Part shown: one piece after another, positions 58,401 through 64,000 of the stretch | How the letters are laid out: each line of letters starts with the position of its first letter | How positions within the stretch are numbered: the first letter of the stretch is position 1 | NCBI GenBank assembly: GCA_018287875.1 | Contig: JAGVVL010000002.1 | Span: 2,666,001-2,730,000, forward strand | DNA length: 64,000 nt | From: Nigrospora sphaerica | Taxonomy: Eukaryota > Ascomycota > Sordariomycetes > Amphisphaeriales > Apiosporaceae | Direction of reading: 5' to 3' | Program-made: the position numbers and the translations under genes | The notes under the pieces: model-generated | Told to the model about the DNA's origin: nothing | The model's database searches: none | What the model saw: only the letters and a program-made list of their open reading frames with translations

Positions 58401-61355
58401 ACCTTCAAGGTTGAACAGGCGGCTGTGCTGTGCTCAGCTGCCCACGAGTCCGCGAGATTGTGATGGACTTTCTAGGCTGTGGAACGTTGGACGGGCCACG
58501 CTGGAGAGGGAGGACGCATGGGGGTCAGTCAAAGGGTGAGCAACCCAACAAATACCCATTCCCAGCGGGCACGAGGTTGTTGCTGCTATTGTTCTTTAGC
58601 ACGTGAATCCCCCGGTCCGCCTGGGATGTCATTCGCTTGCTGATCCCCTCGCAGCTCCGTCGGCACGCAGGCATGTGACAGTTGGTAAGGCGCTCACTCT
58701 TTTTAATTGCTATGTAAAGGGCTCTCACGCGCTGCCCGGTTCTGCGGCTTGGGCCATTGGCTACCTTCCTATCCGACTAGGGCTTGCGATGCGATGGTTA
58801 TCGAGAGTCATACGGGCGCTCTGCCCGTGTCGCGCCTTTCATCCCGTGGGACCCGTGGAAGATGCTCGTGACCGTCTTATACAACAGGTGAATCTGTATT
58901 GCACGTACCCACACCGTACTCAGTAGCGCGTAAGGTGCTGTGCTCGTAGGACCATGAACCAGATAAGCTCTTCCCGCAGAGTAGTAGCAAGATTGGATTC
59001 TCAGGGGGCAAATGTCACTTGTCGCATGTGGCTCCCCTCTTGGTGGGCCCGCGTCGGCGCTTTTCCCCCACCCTTTCTCCCCTCGCGATCCGTCGCATCG
59101 ACCAGCCGGAGCTCAGGGCGCGACGCTACGGCACTGAGGGTGCGATGTGTGGCAGATTGATTTTTGCACTTCATCCGCCACACTGGCAATGCTCTGACGT
59201 ACCTAGCTTAACAAGGGAAAGCGCAGTGCACCATCTTTTGAGTGTCCCTGAGGAGGTGTGGCGAAACGACGTTGCACCTTGCACGTTGCCCATACCGATC
59301 GCACCCTGCCCATACCGATCGTACCCTGAGGGATCACCAGATCCGAGAAGACAGAGCTGTATAATATCGGCTTTCACACACACCGCCGCACGACCCCGGG
59401 CTCTCGGCATGAGTATAAGCGCCGGGCGGTTGCTTCTTCAGTCGTGCTCAGTGTACTGTGTACGGAGTATGGGAGCAATGAACTAACCTGTACTGGATCG
59501 TACCTTGTCGTGGCGCTCAAATGCACCCCACCCATGGCCTCCCATCTTGGGCCCTCCCGGTACCCGACGAAGATCCTGTCCCGGCAGGCGCTTCATCCCG
59601 GCGCGCACATCCTATCCCGAGACGGTTCTTTACAATAACGGAGCATTCTGAGGGCCCAGGGGGCGCGAGCAGGGGTTGTTTTGACAGGGTGGCAGGGACC
59701 CGACACGCCCCACTAACAACGAAGGGAGAGGAGGAAGAAGAAGTAGAAGAAGAGGAAGAAAAAAAAGGATGGGCAGTTAGTTGTGCATACCCGTACATGC
59801 ACAGCCAAGCCGAGCAGCCCCAGGATGCGACCCGCCTCATACCGGAACTTTTGGCCGCATGCGCCGACAGGCTCGGCAGTTTCATGCCGCTAGACGCCCG
59901 GGCGAGGCTCCGACAAAGACTGGGGCTTGCATTTTTCACCTCTTTCGCGCCCAACACAACATCCTCTCACCTCGCTCGGCCAGCCAGCGCCATACCTATG
60001 TGCAACCTGGACCATTTCGGGGAAGGGTGCCTCTCACTTTTTGCGTAGAGGTAAGGGGAGTGGGAGTCTTTTTCGGCACCGCACCGGCGCTGTTGTGGCT
60101 CTGTCAGGTGGGTAGACAGGCCAGCATGACTGCAATCTCATTCTGAAACGACAGGCATCGGCGACAGCAGCATTCAACGGCGCCTTTGGCCTCCCACGCG
60201 GCTCCTCTTCAGCCTTGGCGTCTTCTATCTCTACTACCGCATCCAGCTGGGTCTTTTTGTATAGGTCTACTCACTAAGTACCTGAAGTAGGCTCCAGGCA
60301 AAGTTCCAAATCCCCTAAGCCCCTGACCACCCCCATTTCTTTGCTCTGCTCATTCCATTCGCTGGCCTTACCGCCGCGCGCGCGCTCTAGGTTAGTCGTT
60401 GGCGATGACCGCTCGGCTCGCGCGTGGGTACCTACCCTCTTTTCCCTCTTCTTTTTTGCACAACACGACTCGGCCTGGATGACACCAATCACGGTCGACC
60501 GAGCCGCCCAGCCAGCCCATCTCGTCATCCAACCCCGGCCGCCGACTCACCTGAACCGGGACTTGCTGGACGTGTACCTGAGGGCCCGGCCGCTTGACTA
60601 TACTGCCCCTGTCCTCGGCACCGGCATCCAGGATGCTTGCTTTGCGCTACTGCTGCTGTGCTGGCTGTGCTCCCTTCTCCCCGTCTGGACATTGGTCGAA
60701 GGCAGACGGGCCAGGGATGTTGTCATTTGCCCTGCTGGAATGTCAACCCCCCCCCCCCCCCGGTCCACCTGCCATGTAGACGGATCCGCAGTGCATACTT
60801 GCCCTCAAGCCCCTCTGCCCTTCTGCCTTCTGGGGCCACAGGATCACCTTGAACAAACCCCCATGCGCCCCCCTGCCGTCCATCCCTACGTACTGTGTGG
60901 CCGTGTGTCTGTGTGCCGTGGCCGCCCTCGCCCGCGCAGTACTTGTCCCAAAGCACCATGGCGCAGTCGGTGACATTCTCCATATAATCACAGCGTAGTT
61001 GTCTCGTCGACACAACCGGCAGCTTTTTAATACACGGCCCCTGCCACCGCGTGCCCAGTGCTAATCCAGGGGACCATTCATCCTTCTTCCCTCCTTCTTC
61101 CCTTCAGTCCCTCTCCCCGTTGGGTCGTTTTTCTACCAACCGACCGTTCAAGTATCAGCTGGGCTGCTCGAAGGTTGTCCACTCTGCGCTTGCTGTGTCT
61201 CCCACTGTCTCTTCCTCTCTTTCCTTCTCTCCCTCGCTTGGCCACTTTTGGCCCCCTTTCCCCACCAGCTTGTTTTGTAGCTGCGCAGGAATATATTCAA
61301 GAATTGCTCGTCTCCGGTCTCATACCTCCGACTACCATCGTCACATCCGCCCAAG
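55425..61355. other. 5.9-kb gene-poor region
   Basis: No convincing gene. Small elements include an alternating GC run at 58338-58352, two copies of a 20-bp unit at 59289-59328, and a poly-C run near 60747-60761. The 400 nt before 61356 are pyrimidine-rich and likely form the leader of the GH76 gene. Confidence 0.45.
59289..59328. repeat. Two-copy 20-bp tandem repeat
   Basis: Units CCCATACCGATCGCACCCTG at 59289-59308 and the same with one C to T change at 59309-59328. It lies in the intergenic region, with no associated gene. Confidence 0.8.
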
Positions 61356-62958
61356 ATGGTTTCGAAATCATACGTAATAAGCGCCGTCTCCAAGTCCTTC
61401 GTTGGCGGACTGGCCTCGAAAGCGCTCTTCCTCATGGCGGAACACGCCACGCAGATGGCCGACGAAGCCGAGTACACGGCCCGTGCCGTCGCCGGCGTGA
61501 ACACGATGCAGAGCTGGTACAACAACAAAACCGGGCTCTGGGACTCGACGGGCTGGTGGAACAGCGCCAACTGCTTGACCGTGCTGAGCGACTTTGCCAG
61601 CCTGGGATTCTACGACCAGAATGGGCTGAACGTCGCCGACGTGATTCAGAACACCTACGAACAGGCCCGTAAGTACTTAGTGATTCCTACCGGTTTGAGG
61701 GCGCATCTTCTGGCTCGTCCCGTCTCGTCGCATCGGGTTCGTCCGGAGGGGGGCAATACTGGCATTGTTCCTGCCAAGCGCTGGCCAAAAAAAGTCAATT
61801 GCAAGGGCTATCCCGCCTTCCTATTGGTTCCCCTTGCCCGCGCCACGCCCTGAACTACCTCTTCCCTACCGTACCTAGTCCACGTGCTGTCCGGATTTCT
61901 GTCCACTAAGCACCCTTGTCCTCGGATTTGGATTCTGTAATGTTGGCTGCTCGGGTCTGGATGCTAAACTGTTGGCTGCTCGGGTCTGGATGCTAAACTG
62001 TTGGCTGCTCCGTCGCTAACCCTTTTCTGTTGGAACAGAGAAGACGCACATCACGGCCGTCAAGGTCCTGTCGGCGGGCATGATGCCATTCTCCACCTAC
62101 TCGCAGCCGGAGCAGGTGGTCAAGGACCCCAAGAACTTCAAGAAGAGGGACGGGGAGCTCGCCCGCCGCGGTTTCGACGACTTTCTCAACGACTACTACG
62201 ACGACGAAGGCTGGTGGGCGCTCGCCCTCATCCGGGCGCACGATCTGGGCGTGCTGGGCATGGGCGATCAGGAGTACCTGATGGCGGCCAACGACATCTT
62301 CGAGGACATGAAGGCGGGCCCGTCGCCGTGTGGCGGCATCTACTGGAGCAAGGTCACCAACTATACCAACGCCATCGCAAACGAGCTGTTCCTCAGCGTC
62401 GCCGCCTCGCTGGCTAACCGCATGCCCAACAAGAAGTACTACCTCGACGTTGCGGTGAAGCAGTGGGACTGGTTCCAGGCGTCGGGCATGATCAACGAGG
62501 ACGTACTCGTCAACGACGGCCTCAACGACGCGTGCAAGAACAACGGCGGCAAGACATGGTCCTACAACCAGGGCGTCATTCTGGGCGGCCTGACGGAGCT
62601 GTACCGGGCGACGTCGGACAACCGGTACATCGAGACGGCCACGAGCATCGCGCTGTCGGCCATGGACAAGCTGAGCGTCAACGGCACCCTCTCGGACGGC
62701 TGCGAGCCCAACTGCGGCAAGGACGGCGCCCAATTCAAGGGCGTCTTCATCCGTAACCTGCGCTACCTGCACGAGGTGGCGCCGCAGGACGCCTTCCGCG
62801 ACTACATCCTGCACAACGCCGACTCCATCTGGAAGAACGCCCGCAACGCCACCACCAACCAGTTCGGCGTCGACTGGCACGGCCCCTTTTCCACACCCGA
62901 CGCTGGCACCCAGAGCTCGGCGCTCGACGCCCTCGTGGCCGCCGTCGCCGTTGTCTGA
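61356..62958 (+). CDS. Glycoside hydrolase family 76, alpha-1,6-mannanase-like
   Basis: Two exons, 61356-61668 and 62039-62958, give about 410 residues. The 370-nt intron (GTAAGT...AACAG) joins NTYEQA to QKTHITAVK. GH76 enzymes cleave alpha-1,6-mannan and, in fungi, some (Dfg5/Dcw1) act in cell wall assembly. The catalytic Asp pair is visible in YYDDEGWWALALIRAHD (Asp159-Asp160), with LNDACKNNGGKTWSYNQGVILGGL and the N-terminal WDSTGWWNSANCLTVLSDF typical of the family. The start MVSKSYVISAVSKS is not a clear secretion signal, and there is no GPI-type C-terminus (it ends DALVAAVAVV). It may be a cell-wall or mannan-degrading enzyme; an upstream signal-encoding exon cannot be excluded. Confidence 0.9.
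61941..62010. repeat. 29-bp tandem repeat inside the GH76 intron
   Basis: Two full copies (61941-61969 and 61970-61998) and a partial third of 12 nt, all identical. Each copy contains GCTAAAC, close to a branch-site consensus. A separate CGCTAACCC follows at about 62015-62022, 16 nt before the acceptor, and is the more likely branch site. Confidence 0.92.
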
Positions 62959-64000
62959 ACGGGGACGGGCCCTCCCCCGTCGCCGCCGTCGGCCCCGCCG
63001 TCCTCCCCTCCCCCCCTTTTTTCCCGAGCGTTCTTTTGTTTTCTTGGGCGTTTCCGGGTCGGGACCAGCTCCCCCTCCCCCGCCGCTGCCCCCACCGGCA
63101 GCTTAGAAGATGCTTCCTTTTCGAGACTAATGGCTAATGGTCTAATGGAGAGCCGTATGATACCCTATAGAATAGTGTTATAGACCTCTTGAATTCTTAA
63201 ATATTATTACCTTCTTCTCATTCTTCTCGTCCGCATGGAAGTCCTCGTTTCCGACTTCTCAGACTCTCCGGTATGTTGATGAACCCCACCCGGTTCGCCT
63301 CCGGTGCATAATCGGCCGTGATCCAGGTCTATTACAGCCGTGTCACACCCCTGTACCTGTACCGGGCTACGGCTCTCGGGCGCGTCCGCCATGCGACTCG
63401 TCATCGGGGCCGGCGATGGTCCAGTAAGTGAGCCGTGATCTTTTCTTCTTTCCGTTACCTGGGATGTGGACTCAATGCTCGGTCATGCCCTCGGGGGTGC
63501 ATAATCGAGAGGCGCGGCGGCGGCGGCGGCGACGGCGATGACGGGCATAATTTGCCGTTGCTTTTTCTCTCGCATTGAATTTTTTTTTCTTTCCTTCTTT
63601 TTCAATCGGGCCTCCTCGCTCCTCTCGCATCAGCAGGGTTAGGCGGTGTCTCTCGGTGCACCGTTCAATCATCAGGTGGGCCGGCTACGGAGACGACAGC
63701 CCTGGGGCACCGCAAGAAGATAAGGCGACACTCTGATAGTGAATCCAAAGCATTCCGGGGAGATCAACGCATCGTACGGGGGCCTATTCGGACGGAACCC
63801 AGTCAATTATCCACTAACACACATAGGCGTGGCCTTGTCCGCTCTCGTGGGATCGTGCACCCGCTGCTGCTCCATGAGGATGCATCGCCGCCGCCGCTGG
63901 TCTGCTTGGATTAGGTGAACGCGCACATCCATATTATCATAGTGATCTCCCGCCGAGAATCTGTTTCCTCCCTAGCTGGGCGGTTTCTCTCCCGCGAGGC
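62959..64000. other. 3' region of GH76 gene to window end
   Basis: About 1 kb of presumed 3' UTR and intergenic sequence. It contains a CGG-type repeat near 63517-63536, a poly-T/pyrimidine run near 63578-63601, and no coding frame that can be supported. Confidence 0.45.

Noticed and set aside
59521..60048. 175-codon plus-strand frame with an acidic run
   Set aside because: The acidic stretch comes from a GAA/GAG-rich simple-sequence tract, and the rest lacks protein-like character or family resemblance.

Overview
The window is nuclear DNA of a filamentous ascomycete, most likely a Sordariomycete. The evidence is short (about 45-370 nt) introns with GTRNGT donors and CTAAC-like branch sites, GC-rich third codon positions, long pyrimidine-rich leaders, and proteins that read as typical Pezizomycotina orthologues (Cho2, Vip1/Asp1, Utp21, tubulin cofactor D, a fungal rhodopsin-domain membrane protein). 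No operons, phage, CRISPR arrays or bacterial mobile elements are seen. Gene models below were spliced by hand from reading frames, splice sites and remembered family patterns. No database search was run.

Layout: 0-5.3 kb holds CHO2 (phosphatidylethanolamine methyltransferase, +) and a five-exon class II aldolase/adducin protein (+). 5.7-10.8 kb holds two minus-strand genes, the tRNA m5C methyltransferase NCL1/TRM4 and the mitochondrial Obg GTPase MTG2. A 2-kb leader-like tract precedes a conserved fungal protein of unknown function (12.75-13.56 kb, +). BFR1 (-) and RPB5 (+) diverge from about 16.3-17.4 kb, and a seven-TM rhodopsin-domain protein (-) lies at 19.9-21.6 kb. After about 4 kb without a gene come three minus-strand loci: tubulin cofactor D (25.8-29.7 kb), a decayed MFS transporter pseudogene (30.3-31.7 kb) and UTP21 (32.0-35.3 kb). 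The PPIP5K gene VIP1/asp1 (+) fills 37.4-42.1 kb.

The right third is gene-poor: 42.1-51.9 kb has no convincing gene, then a 54-codon cysteine-rich microprotein gene (51.93-52.10 kb, +), a MOSC-domain protein with a 15-nt first exon and a GC-AG intron (54.1-55.4 kb, -), another 5.9 kb gap, and a GH76 alpha-1,6-mannanase-like gene (61.4-63.0 kb, +).

The recognised genes are mostly housekeeping and work in separate processes: phospholipid synthesis, tRNA and rRNA maturation, mitochondrial ribosome assembly, transcription, tubulin folding and inositol pyrophosphate signalling. They do not form a pathway cluster. The most notable items are the microprotein, a motif repeated at exact 51-residue spacing in the rhodopsin-domain protein tail, the GC-AG microexon intron, the multiply broken MFS pseudogene, and a small ORF directly upstream of MTG2.
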